Notes under the pieces: model-generated
The model's database searches: none
What the model was told of the DNA's origin: nothing
Seen by the model: the letters and a program-made list of their open reading frames with translations, nothing else
Source: Candidatus Limadaptatus stercoravium
Lineage (GTDB): Bacteria; Bacillota; Clostridia; Christensenellales; CAG-917
DNA: 34,449 nucleotides
NCBI GenBank assembly: GCA_018710835.1
Contig: DVJC01000022.1
Location: 1 to 34,449 of the forward strand
Direction: 5' to 3'
Part shown: in pieces, positions 25,868 to 34,449 of the stretch
Layout: each line of letters starts with the position of its first letter
How positions within the stretch are numbered: the stretch's first letter is position 1
Made by a program: the position numbers and the translations under genes

Positions 25868-25913
25868 CCGCAGCGCGCGCTCCGCCGGGGAAAGTTTCTC
25901 CGCGCCGCTGCGG
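25868..25913. other. Large palindrome between the lipoprotein and addB promoters
   Basis: CCGCAGCG (25868-25875) and CGCTGCGG (25906-25913) are perfect inverted repeats. Between them GGGGAAA and TTTCTCC form a further imperfect hairpin. The centre lies roughly midway between the two -35 boxes. It could be an operator or a cruciform; no known site is recognised. Confidence 0.5.
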
Positions 25914-25932
25914 CGGCATTCGGGCAATGTCC

Positions 25933-25961
25933 TTGAAAAAGGACATGAGCGGTGTTATACT
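25933..25961 (+). promoter_or_regulatory. Promoter of addBA (leaderless)
   Basis: TTGAAA (25933-25938), a 17-bp spacer and TATACT (25956-25961). The -10 box ends six bases before the addB ATG (25968), so the transcription start should fall on or next to the start codon. Confidence 0.72.
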
Positions 25962-25967
25962 GCATTT

Positions 25968-28900
25968 ATGAAAATTATTCTGTCCAATACGGCGCACGAC
26001 GCCTACCACCGCGTGCTGAGCGAGCTGAAAGGACGGCTCGCGGACGGAGGGGAGCACGTCGTCATAGTCCCCGACAAGTTCACCGCTTCTTCCGAGCGCG
26101 GAGTCATCGCCACGCTGGGGCTTGACGCGGTGTTCAACGTGAGCGTGACTTCCTTCACGCGGCTTGCGGAAAAGACGATAGGCAGGCGCATCAGGAAGTG
26201 TCTGACTCCGCAGGGCTCGGTGCTGCTGCTGGCGAAAGTGATAGACGAAAACCGCGGCGCGCTGCGCTATTATGCCCGCGCGGCGCGGTCCACGGGATTT
26301 GCCGAAGAGTTCTACGCCGCGCTCACCGCGGTGCGCAACAGCGGCGTGACTGCGGCACAGCTCCGTGCGGCTGCGGTGCGCGCTCCCGAAAACGTCAAAG
26401 GCAAGTTCGAGGATATGGCGCTCATTTACGAGTGCTATCTCGCCGCTCTCGGCGACCGCCGCAGCGACTCTTCCACACGCCTGGAAGCCTTCGCCGCATA
26501 TCTCGCTTCGGGAGAGGTGAAAATGCCGGCGCATTTCTATGTCGTGGATTTTTACGACTTCAAATCCCCGGAGCTCGACATTCTCTGCGGACTGGCTTCA
26601 TCCGCGCTCTCCCTCACCGTGGGCATGGTGGGCGGGGAAGGCAATCCGAACGAGCGGATATACTGCGACGGCGCGGCGCGCAGGCTTCTCGCCGCATGCG
26701 GCGGCGGAGAGGTGGTACGAAGCCGCGAGCGGCTGCACCCGGCGGCGGAGGAGATCTCGCGCAGGCTGTTTTCCTACGATCCGCCTGAGCGCAGGACGGA
26801 GTGCGGCGGAAAAGTACGGCTCTTTGCCGCGCGCAGCCGCACCGAGGAGATCAATTTCCTCATGCGCGAAATAACGGGCAAGGTCGCGGCGGGCGCACGC
26901 TACCGCGACTTCGAGGTCGTGCTATCCGATGTGGACGGTTACAAGGCGGAACTCAAAAGCGCGTTCCTGCGCAGCGGCATACCTTTCTTCATCGACACGC
27001 GCGAGATGCTCTCCGAGCAGACCAAGACGAGATTTCTGCTGTCCGCGCTCGCGTCCGTGAGAAGCGGACTGCGCCTTGCCGAAGTGGCGGAATTCGTCAA
27101 GAATCCTCTTTTCAATTACGGCGTGGAGGACGGCGTCGACGCGGCGTTCAGATTTGAAAACTACTGCCTGAAATACAATGCCGACCGCTCCAGGCTCACC
27201 GAGCCGTTCACCATCGGGAGCGGGAGGGAGATCGCGGCGGCGGAAAGCGTGCGCGTAAGGCTGTGCAAGGCGCTCGAACCGCTCGTGTTCAGGGGCAGCA
27301 TCGGTACGGAGCAATTTGCGGAAAGGGTGCGCGCCTTCCTCGGCAGCTTTGACGGGGCATGGAAGGCCCACACCGCCAAACTGACCGAAACGAGCCTTTA
27401 TTACGCAAAATGCGCTGATCAAGTAGACGAAAAGATAGATTCGCTTCTCGACGAGATGCAGGATACGTTGAGTGCGGAAGGTGACGTCGCCTATTTCGAA
27501 CGCATGTTCAAGGCGGCTGTGCAGACTGTGAGGATCGCGCTTGTGCCCACGTGGCTGGACTCCGTGTACGTCGGCGGTACGGACAGCCGCTACCTCGGAG
27601 GCGGCGACGTATACGTGCTGGGCGCAAATGTGGGCAAGCTCCCCGCGGGAGCGGACGGCGGCGCGGTCATATCGCCGCGCGACGAGGATCTGCTCGCCGC
27701 GCTCGACGTGAAGATATCTCCCACCGTAACGCAGCGGATATATTCCGAGCTGATGTCCGTGACCGAGATCATGAAGCGTCCCAAGGGGACTCTCACGGTG
27801 TGTTATCCCGAGGGCGATCCGGCAGGCGAACTCCGTCCGTCCGCAGTGATAGCGGAACTGCGCGGAATGCTTTCCGAGGATGGTGCGCCGCTCCCCGTGA
27901 AAAGGGCGGAACTGCCGCCTTTGTCCGAACTCTCCGCAGACGCCCGCCGCGCCGCGGTGCGCACGGTGTGTCCCACTCCGAGGGCGTGTCTGCACGAGGT
28001 GCTGGGAGGGCTGTCGCAGCCTGCGGCGGGGTATCTCGCCGCGGCGGAACTCTCCCTGCCGGAGGAGGACAGGAACAGGCTCGACGTGCTGCGTTCGCGC
28101 GTGCGCCCGACGGAAAGGCTTGCCGCGGACGCCGCGGCAGAGGCGGAGAAAGCCTCCGGCGGCAGGACGAGTCCGAGCAGGCTCGAAAGCTATTTCACCT
28201 GTCCGTACATGCAGTATTTTTCGTATGTGCTGCGCCTGAGGGAAAGAAAAAAAGCCGAGCCGGAAAGCAAGGATTACGGCGTGATACTGCACGCGGTGCT
28301 TGAGAAGTTCTTCGGCATATACAAAGAGAACGGTATCGCCGCCGAAGACGCGCGCAAGACCGCGGAGGAGGTCTTTGACGAATGCGTGCAGGAGGATCCG
28401 GGCTTTTCGGCGGCGGCAGCCGAGCCGCGGGTGAAGAGGGTGCTGGCAAGGCTCCGAAGAGAAGCCGCAGAGGTGTGCGCCGTGCTCCTGAAAGGGGCGG
28501 AAAGGTCGCAGTACAAGCCCATCTACGTCGAACAGTACATAGGCGGAGGAGAGATACCCGCGCTCACCGTGTCCGCAAGAGGGCAGAGCGTTGAGCTGCG
28601 CGGAAGGATAGACCGTGTGGACATGTCGGACGGCAAATTTTTCGTGGTGGACTACAAGACGTACAAGAGCGCGGATTTTACCTTGAGCGACATCTATACC
28701 GGCAGGAAGATACAGCTGTATCTTTACCTTTCCGCGATAGCGGCGGCGAAAGGCTGGAAGCCGGTCGGCGCGTTCTATCTGCCCGTGTCTTACGACTTTT
28801 CGCAGGAGGAATGGACGCTGTGCTACCGCGGCAACATGACGGACGACATCGCGGAGGCGCGGCGCATAGAGCCGCTTCTGGACTCGGAAGGCAGTCTTTA

Positions 28901-29213
28901 CCGCGGGGCGGACGGCAAGGGAAAATATGCGCCGCCGCACTTCGTTTCCGACGGGGATTTCGATTCGATCGCGGCATACGTCAGGCGTCTTGCGGGCGGG
29001 GGCGCGGCGGATATTGCGGAAGGCCGCATACTCGCCGAACCGCTGAAAGGCGCGTGCAAACGCTGCGACTATGCCTCCGCATGCGCGTGGTCGGGAACTC
29101 TCAAAGGTCTGTCGCCGCAGGGCGGAGTAAAGGTCACGGATTTTGCCGACGACCTGGTGTGCCCCAGGAGAAAACTTTGTCCGGAAAACTCCGAATCGGA
29201 GGATGAAGAATGA
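25968..29213 (+). CDS. addB: ATP-dependent helicase/nuclease subunit B (AddB)
   Basis: A 1081-residue AddB, partner of AddA in the helicase-nuclease that resects double-strand breaks for RecA. The C-terminal RecB-type nuclease carries VVDYKTYK with Asp895 and Lys897, then GRKIQLYLYL. The iron-sulphur cysteines are Cys745 (YFTCPYMQYF) and Cys1030, Cys1033 and Cys1039 (CKRCDYASAC). The inactivated helicase half at the N-terminus lacks a Walker A loop: the position where B. subtilis AddB has GxxGxGK reads LSNTAHDAYHRV. ATG 25968 follows the -10 box by six bases and has no ribosome site, pointing to a leaderless message. An in-frame ATG at 25842 lies upstream of the promoter. Coupled to addA by ATGA. 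Confidence 0.93.
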   Translation: MKIILSNTAHDAYHRVLSELKGRLADGGEHVVIVPDKFTASSERGVIATLGLDAVFNVSVTSFTRLAEKTIGRRIRKCLTPQGSVLLLAKVIDENRGALRYYARAARSTGFAEEFYAALTAVRNSGVTAAQLRAAAVRAPENVKGKFEDMALIYECYLAALGDRRSDSSTRLEAFAAYLASGEVKMPAHFYVVDFYDFKSPELDILCGLASSALSLTVGMVGGEGNPNERIYCDGAARRLLAACGGGEVVRSRERLHPAAEEISRRLFSYDPPERRTECGGKVRLFAARSRTEEINFLMREITGKVAAGARYRDFEVVLSDVDGYKAELKSAFLRSGIPFFIDTREMLSEQTKTRFLLSALASVRSGLRLAEVAEFVKNPLFNYGVEDGVDAAFRFENYCLKYNADRSRLTEPFTIGSGREIAAAESVRVRLCKALEPLVFRGSIGTEQFAERVRAFLGSFDGAWKAHTAKLTETSLYYAKCADQVDEKIDSLLDEMQDTLSAEGDVAYFERMFKAAVQTVRIALVPTWLDSVYVGGTDSRYLGGGDVYVLGANVGKLPAGADGGAVISPRDEDLLAALDVKISPTVTQRIYSELMSVTEIMKRPKGTLTVCYPEGDPAGELRPSAVIAELRGMLSEDGAPLPVKRAELPPLSELSADARRAAVRTVCPTPRACLHEVLGGLSQPAAGYLAAAELSLPEEDRNRLDVLRSRVRPTERLAADAAAEAEKASGGRTSPSRLESYFTCPYMQYFSYVLRLRERKKAEPESKDYGVILHAVLEKFFGIYKENGIAAEDARKTAEEVFDECVQEDPGFSAAAAEPRVKRVLARLRREAAEVCAVLLKGAERSQYKPIYVEQYIGGGEIPALTVSARGQSVELRGRIDRVDMSDGKFFVVDYKTYKSADFTLSDIYTGRKIQLYLYLSAIAAAKGWKPVGAFYLPVSYDFSQEEWTLCYRGNMTDDIAEARRIEPLLDSEGSLYRGADGKGKYAPPHFVSDGDFDSIAAYVRRLAGGGAADIAEGRILAEPLKGACKRCDYASACAWSGTLKGLSPQGGVKVTDFADDLVCPRRKLCPENSESEDEE

Positions 29214-32200
29214 AAATTGACGAGAAAACAGCCGTTTCGGTTGAAAATACGACGAAAAAATCAGGTCCCGTGTTCACCGACGAGCAGCGCGACGCGATAA
29301 GGGCGGACGGCGAAGTGCTGGTGTCCGCGTCCGCAGGCAGCGGCAAGACCACCACTATGGTGAAAAAGATACTCGTTGCGATGGAGTCGGGAGTGCCGCT
29401 TTCGCAGATGCTCGTTCTGGTGTTCAACGAGGCGGCCGCGTCCGAACTGAAAGACCGGCTCCAGTCCGCGCTTTACGAGGCGGCGTGCGCGTCCGACGGC
29501 GCGGCGCGGAAGATGTTCCGCGACAGTCTGGACGGGCTGTCGTCGGCAAGGATAAGCACCATACACGCGTTCTGCCGCGCGCTCATTAAGGAGAATTTCG
29601 AGAAGATAGGCGTGTCCCCGTCTTTCGACGTGCTCTCCGACGGAGAGGAGAAGCGTTACGAGAGCGAGGCGATGGACGCCGTGTTCCGCCGCTGTTACGA
29701 CGAGGGCGACGAAACGTTCATGCAGCTTGCCGACGTGCTTACCTCCGCAAGGAGGGAGGATCTTCTGCGCAAGGTGGTGGACAGGATACGCTCCGTCATA
29801 GCCATTCAGCCGGACAGGGCGGAGTTTACGCGGAAAGTCAGGGAGAGCTTCGGCGGAGCGGACGGTGGAGAATATGCGGAGGCGGCGGTCAGGCTCATAC
29901 GCCGCGACGCCGCAAGACTGCGCGGGGGGATGGAGCTCGTGATCCCGGAGTTCGCCGCCGGCGGTCAGACGTCGTATGTCGACAAACTGACGCGTATGTG
30001 CGAGATCTGCCGCGCCGCAGAGAGCGCGGATCTTCACGGCGTCACTGCCGCGGCTGTCGCCGCCAAGGAGGTTGCCTCCATGCGCGCGCAGAAGAAGCGG
30101 AACAGCGAATTCGACGAAACGCTGCTGGGTTACGGCAAAGACCTGCTCGGCAGAGCGGCGGATATGTTCGGCGGATGGCGCGACGTTTTCGCAGACGCGG
30201 ACGCGGCGAAGGAGAGGCATGCGCAGAACGCCGCATTTGCCTGCAAACTCATCGAGCTTGCGGAACGCACGGAGGAGGAGCTTGCTCTCGCCAAGCGCGC
30301 CGACGACGTCATGAGCTACTCGGATCTGGAGTATTATGCGGCGGAACTCGTGCGCGGAGGAGAGTTCAGGGGCAGGTTCTCGCAGGTGTTCGTGGACGAG
30401 TATCAGGATGTGAACCCCGTGCAGGACTTCATCATCCGCTCCGTGTCGGGGGACAACGTGTTCATGGTGGGCGACGTGAAGCAGAGCATCTACGGCTTCC
30501 GCCTTTCAGACCCCGAGATATTCCTTGCGCGCAAGCGCCGCTACGAGAGCGGCGAGAAAGGCACGAGCCTGGAGTTCAATGCCAATTTCCGCAGCGTGAA
30601 CGCGGTGCTCGAGTTCGTCAACAGCGTGTTCGACGACATCATGACGGAGCCGTCCTGCGGAGTGAATTACGCCGAAGAAGGACATTTCAGGATAGGCAAA
30701 GACAAGAAAAACGCCGCGGACGAGCCGCTCGAAGGCGGCGTCGAAGTGCACGTATTTCCGTATGCCGGGCAGTCGAAATCGCCCGGCGTCTACGCGACGG
30801 CGCGCTTCATAGCGGCAAAGATACGCGAACTGTGTGCCTCCGCACGCACGGAGGAGGGCAGACCGGTGCGTTACGGCGACTGCGCCGTGCTCATACGCAG
30901 CAGGTCGGGCAGCGCCGAAAAACTCGCGGAATATCTCGCGGCGGAAGGATTGCCGGTGGACGCCGGTACTTTTGCGGACAAGTCCACGAGGGGCGAACGG
31001 CAGCTGATAGATTTCCTCACCGTACTGGACAATCCGCGGCAGGATATACCTCTCGCTTCCTTCATGCTGTCGCCTTTCTGCTGTTTCGACGAGTCCGAAC
31101 TCGCGCGGATCGCCGCGTTGCGTCCCGAGGAGGGTGACTTCTACGACGCGGTGCTCGCCGCGGCGAAGGAGGATACCGCCGTCGGTAAAAAAACCGCGCG
31201 GATGCTGGAAATGCTCGATTCCTACCGTCTGAAAGCCAGTTTCAAAAGCGTGCCGGAACTGCTGCAGAGCATAGTGTCCGACTTCGACTACGACGCTCTC
31301 GTCGCAGGTACGGAGGAAGGCACTGCGGAAAACGTGATGTCCTTCGTCACCGCGCACGCGGGCAAAGAGTCGTACGAGGGGATAGGCAAATTCCTCGCCG
31401 CGTATGCCGAGCGTTCGGACGAAACGGGAAAAGCGCGCCCCGCGGGCGGCGACAAGGTGCGCATCGCCACATACCACTCCTATAAAGGGCTGGAATCTCC
31501 CGTTGTATTCGTGGTGAATTTCGGTCCCGGAAAGGGGGGCGGAGGCGACAGCGGCGACGTCATCATCGAGAACAAGGGACACATCGGGCTGCGCTTTTTC
31601 GATTTCACCGGCAGGAAAAAGTGCGACACGCTTTCGCTGTATGCCGTAAAACGCATGCGCGAGGAGCGCGAGCGGCAGGAGGAGATGAGACTATATTACG
31701 TCGCTCTCACGCGCGCGAAACAATATTTATATATTACAGGCACGCTGTCAAAGACTCCGACGGCGATGTACGGACGTTATCCCTGCGTGAAAGAACCGTC
31801 CGATCTGATGCAGTATTTTTCCGACCTGCAGTACCGCGGCAGGATCCATACCGTAATGCACGAAACGGCGGAGGAGGCGCCGGGCACGACGCAGTCGCGC
31901 ACATTCCCGTCCCTCGGTGAGGCTAACGAGGAGGACGTCGCCGCAATACGCGAGGCGGCGGACTTCGTCTATCCTTACCGCGAGGCGACGGAGCTTGCCA
32001 TGAAGTACAGCGTTTCCGCGCTGGACGGCGGCGGCGACGAGCTGACGCTGGGAGTGTTTGCCGACCGTGCGGACGAGGGCATCGTCTATCACAAGATCAT
32101 GGAGCATATAGATTTCCGCGCGGAAGGCAGGGCGGGAGTCGAGGCGGAGATGGACGCCATGGTCGCGGAGGGCATCCTCACCGCGGAGGAACGAGCACAG

Positions 32201-32566
32201 GCGGACGCTGCCGCGATAGCGGAGTGTCTTGCCAGCCCGGTAATGCAAACGGCGCGCAAAAGCACCTGCTACCGCGAGAAATCTTTCCTGATGTACGTCC
32301 CGGCCAACCGCGTCGGCGGCGGAGGATCCGGGGACAAAGTGCTGGTACAGGGAGTGATAGATCTGCTCATCGACGGCGACGAGCGCATCATCGTGGACTT
32401 CAAAAATTCTTATCTGCGCAGCGCCGAAGCGCTCGAAAAGTATAAAAAACAACTTAATCTGTACAAAAAGGCGGTTGAAAGCTCGTTTTTGGGAAAAGTT
32501 GACAAGATCCTGCTTTATTCTTTCAAAACAGGGCGCACCGTGGAACTGGAAAAAGACGACGACTGA
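29210..32566 (+). CDS. addA: ATP-dependent helicase/nuclease subunit A (AddA)
   Basis: A 1118-residue UvrD-type helicase with a C-terminal nuclease. Walker A is SAGSGKTT (41-48), motif II DEYQD (396-400), then GDVKQSIYGFR, ATYHSYKGLE and YYVALTRAK, all in the expected order. The nuclease active site has DFK (Asp1063, Lys1065) followed by QLNLY. AddA drives 3'-5' unwinding and cuts one strand while AddB cuts the other. It is slightly shorter than B. subtilis AddA (about 1230). The start overlaps the addB stop as ATGA. The pair forms a two-gene operon with a GC-rich hairpin after addA. Confidence 0.95.
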   Translation: MKIDEKTAVSVENTTKKSGPVFTDEQRDAIRADGEVLVSASAGSGKTTTMVKKILVAMESGVPLSQMLVLVFNEAAASELKDRLQSALYEAACASDGAARKMFRDSLDGLSSARISTIHAFCRALIKENFEKIGVSPSFDVLSDGEEKRYESEAMDAVFRRCYDEGDETFMQLADVLTSARREDLLRKVVDRIRSVIAIQPDRAEFTRKVRESFGGADGGEYAEAAVRLIRRDAARLRGGMELVIPEFAAGGQTSYVDKLTRMCEICRAAESADLHGVTAAAVAAKEVASMRAQKKRNSEFDETLLGYGKDLLGRAADMFGGWRDVFADADAAKERHAQNAAFACKLIELAERTEEELALAKRADDVMSYSDLEYYAAELVRGGEFRGRFSQVFVDEYQDVNPVQDFIIRSVSGDNVFMVGDVKQSIYGFRLSDPEIFLARKRRYESGEKGTSLEFNANFRSVNAVLEFVNSVFDDIMTEPSCGVNYAEEGHFRIGKDKKNAADEPLEGGVEVHVFPYAGQSKSPGVYATARFIAAKIRELCASARTEEGRPVRYGDCAVLIRSRSGSAEKLAEYLAAEGLPVDAGTFADKSTRGERQLIDFLTVLDNPRQDIPLASFMLSPFCCFDESELARIAALRPEEGDFYDAVLAAAKEDTAVGKKTARMLEMLDSYRLKASFKSVPELLQSIVSDFDYDALVAGTEEGTAENVMSFVTAHAGKESYEGIGKFLAAYAERSDETGKARPAGGDKVRIATYHSYKGLESPVVFVVNFGPGKGGGGDSGDVIIENKGHIGLRFFDFTGRKKCDTLSLYAVKRMREERERQEEMRLYYVALTRAKQYLYITGTLSKTPTAMYGRYPCVKEPSDLMQYFSDLQYRGRIHTVMHETAEEAPGTTQSRTFPSLGEANEEDVAAIREAADFVYPYREATELAMKYSVSALDGGGDELTLGVFADRADEGIVYHKIMEHIDFRAEGRAGVEAEMDAMVAEGILTAEERAQADAAAIAECLASPVMQTARKSTCYREKSFLMYVPANRVGGGGSGDKVLVQGVIDLLIDGDERIIVDFKNSYLRSAEALEKYKKQLNLYKKAVESSFLGKVDKILLYSFKTGRTVELEKDDD

Positions 32567-32568
32567 CG

Positions 32569-32593
32569 CGGCGCACGTTCCGCGCCGTTTCCC
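32569..32593 (+). terminator. Possible terminator of addBA
   Basis: CGGCGC and GCGCCG form a short stem around a 7-base loop, followed by TTTCCCTT, just after the addA stop. The T-run is weak. Further GC-rich inverted repeats fill the gap up to about 32680. Confidence 0.4.
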
Positions 32594-32724
32594 TTCCGTC
32601 CGTCCTCAGGCGCGTGCGCGCCGGGAGCGCGGCGCGTATGCCGCATGCCGTTCGGCGTGCGGTTCCGCACGCGGGAAAAGGAACGGACGATTTCAATATT
32701 ACGCCTTTAATGTGGCGAAAATCC

Positions 32725-32752
32725 TTGCTTTTTAGCGCGCGTGTGGTATAAT
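32725..32752 (+). promoter_or_regulatory. Promoter of the last gene
   Basis: TTGCTT (32725-32730), a 16-bp spacer and TATAAT (32747-32752) preceded by TGG, an extended -10 element. The start is expected near 32759, with GGAGG at 32780-32784. Confidence 0.7.
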
Positions 32753-32797
32753 TACCATAACATTTGTAGTGCTATATACGGAGGCATCGGCGGCAAG

Positions 32798-34449
32798 ATG
32801 GACTTTTTCAACGCTATATTCGACGGGCTGGTCGGTTTGTCGGAAAAGCTCCCGGCTATCGGAATCGATTCGTTCTATATCGTAGTTGCGGTGGCGCTGG
32901 GGGGCGTTGCAATAGTCGTCGGGCTCACCTTTTTCGCCTCCGAGGCGTATAAGATGAAGCGTGCCGCCGGAAAGGTGCTGTCTTATCTGGAAAACGAGGA
33001 CGTCATCAACGACGACAACGTCGCGGAGTTCACCTCCTCGTGCTTCGGGACGAAGGCACCGGCGGTCATGCGCGACGCATGGGTGAGCTATCTCAGCGTG
33101 CGTTTCGGCTATCCCAGCGAGATAGTGTCGGAATCCGCCGTATTCGACAAGCAGGTCAAGCGTCCCGATTCCGTGCGTGCCAACGTGTTCATCGCGGTCG
33201 CGCTCGTGCTCACGGCGCTGTTCGCGTTCTGGGGACTGGGCGCAATGGGGACGGCGGAAGTAGGCGTCGTGCTGTGTCTGGGGTTGCTCATAGGCGCGGC
33301 GGGCTATCTCGTGCTGTGGCTCGTGGCGCGCAGCGAATATGCGGCGGCAAGGAAGAAATTCGCCGCCATGCAGGACGAGCTTGACGCCAAAGTGAACCTT
33401 CAGGCCGAGCGTGACTACGCCACCGACGCGTCGCCGCTCATGCAGGTCGCGGCGATCATGGACGGCATCGTGGCGCGCAACACCGCAAAGCCTGCACCCA
33501 CAGAGGAAGAGGTGAGGGCCGCCGCGGAGGCGAAGCAGGCGGCCGCGCACGCGGGAGACGAGGACGGAACAGCCGCGCCCGCAGAGGCGGCGGAAGAGAA
33601 GGAGCAGGAGAAGGAAGAGTTCGTACCCGCCGAAGAGAGCACGGAGGAACAGCCTGCCGAAGAGCCTGCGGAGGAACCGGACTCAGCCGCGGAAGAGACG
33701 GACGGAGATACGGACGGGGAGTCTCTCGCGGATGACGCGGAAACGGCGGAGCCGGCAAAGACTCCGACAAGTGCAGAGGAAGCGGAGGAGGCGGCGGAAA
33801 AAGAGCCCTTTCGCACAGAGGAAGGAAACGAGGGCCGCGGCGAAGTCGCGGAGGATATAGAAAATAACGATGAGGATGAGGAAAATATGTTTGGAAGAAA
33901 GAAAAAGAAACTCCAAAACGAAGAGCTGACCGCACGCGGTTACGAAAATCTCGTCGTCGATTCGGAATTGCTCCCCGATGACGACGGCGACGGCGCCGAG
34001 ATGGCGCAGCTCGTTGCCGCTCCTGCGTCCGCGCCTGCGCCCGTGCAACCGTACGCGCAGCAGCCGGCAATGGCACGCGGCTCGATGCCCGAATCTCTCG
34101 AAGGGCTCAACATAGCGGCCCGTCCGACGGCGGATGCTTCCGTGACGGTTTCGCTCGAACCCGAGGTCATCTACGTCGAGGAGGATCTGGACGAGGGCGA
34201 CGAGGACGTCAAGCCCCCCAGACTTGCCAAACTTCCGCATCTTGTGGACTATGTTCTGACGATGAACATTTCGCGCAGCATGAAGCTCCGCGTCGCGATG
34301 CTCATGCTCCAGGCGTACAACGTGTTCAAGAACAGTCCCGAGAACAAAGCCATAGTCATTCAGTGCCTGACCAAGGTCATGAAGGTTCTTATGGCGGAGC
34401 ATGCGGCGGCGCAGGCGGCACGCGCGGCGGCAGCGCAACAGGAAGCGGC
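32798..34449 (+). CDS. Large membrane protein with Glu-rich region, partial
   Basis: Open to the window edge: at least 550 residues, 3' end not seen. I do not recognise the family. One membrane helix (about 27-50), a cytoplasmic-looking loop of about 75 residues, and two further helices (about 128-178) are followed by a charged segment. A very Glu/Ala-rich low-complexity region spans about 230-365. The polypeptide then turns basic (FGRKKKKLQNEELTARGYENL) and continues acidic, ending in a helical, more ordered part (KLPHLVDYVLTMNISRSMK onward). The helix order loosely resembles MotA/ExbB-like proteins, but I would not assign it on that. GGAGG is 13 bases before the ATG, rather far. It has its own promoter. 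Confidence 0.7.
   Translation, partial: MDFFNAIFDGLVGLSEKLPAIGIDSFYIVVAVALGGVAIVVGLTFFASEAYKMKRAAGKVLSYLENEDVINDDNVAEFTSSCFGTKAPAVMRDAWVSYLSVRFGYPSEIVSESAVFDKQVKRPDSVRANVFIAVALVLTALFAFWGLGAMGTAEVGVVLCLGLLIGAAGYLVLWLVARSEYAAARKKFAAMQDELDAKVNLQAERDYATDASPLMQVAAIMDGIVARNTAKPAPTEEEVRAAAEAKQAAAHAGDEDGTAAPAEAAEEKEQEKEEFVPAEESTEEQPAEEPAEEPDSAAEETDGDTDGESLADDAETAEPAKTPTSAEEAEEAAEKEPFRTEEGNEGRGEVAEDIENNDEDEENMFGRKKKKLQNEELTARGYENLVVDSELLPDDDGDGAEMAQLVAAPASAPAPVQPYAQQPAMARGSMPESLEGLNIAARPTADASVTVSLEPEVIYVEEDLDEGDEDVKPPRLAKLPHLVDYVLTMNISRSMKLRVAMLMLQAYNVFKNSPENKAIVIQCLTKVMKVLMAEHAAAQAARAAAAQQEA

Overview
The window looks like chromosomal DNA of an uncultured Gram-positive Clostridia-type Bacillota, probably a gut or rumen lineage. 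The basis is the gene set: AddAB rather than RecBCD, a DivIVA-domain protein, the Firmicutes (type 2) GalT, a PhoPR-like pair, and YpsC/RlmL-like and TcdA enzymes. Coding DNA is GC-rich yet uses the isoleucine codon ATA often. I see no rRNA, tRNA, CRISPR array, transposase or phage gene. The taxonomic call is inference from gene families, not a database match.

Layout. 1-382 is a repeat-rich spacer ending in a terminator. 383-3526 (-) encodes a fused MacB-like ABC ATPase/FtsX permease. 3819-6180 (+) is an RNA-modification and quality-control operon (tcdA, THUMP methyltransferase, dtd). 6291-7700 (+) is a nitroreductase, a low-molecular-weight phosphatase and a small membrane protein. 7750-8442 is an AlkD-like protein and 8558-9436 an aldose-1-epimerase relative. 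9518-13257 (-) is a three-gene phosphate operon (Na/Pi symporter with PhoU domain, PhoB-like regulator, PhoR-like kinase) behind a good Pho box. 13573-16374 (+) is a second ABC/FtsX fusion, paralogous to the first, whose extracellular domain is much poorer in GC than its conserved ends. 16572-17093 is a small multi-pass membrane protein.

17094-18305 is a 1.2-kb gene-free repeat island. It holds hairpins that begin with GGGGTCCCC, two long-loop hairpins with a shared loop core, a pseudoknot-like segment and an 83-bp duplication. The spacer at 1-382 carries the same modules, and both islands abut the 3' end of a minus-strand gene. This is the least explained part of the window.

18306-19856 (-) galT and 19950-21221 (+) galK are divergent Leloir genes with interleaved promoters; galK runs into lgt and pncB as one overlapping operon. 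23930-24661 is a DivIVA-domain protein and 24791-25798 (-) a lipoprotein. 25968-32566 (+) is addB-addA. The lipoprotein and addB promoters sit so close to their ATGs that both mRNAs should be leaderless. The window ends inside an unrecognised membrane protein with a long Glu-rich region.

Seven adjacent gene pairs are joined by the four-base ATGA start/stop overlap, so translational coupling looks common here. Promoters read as ordinary sigma-A type.
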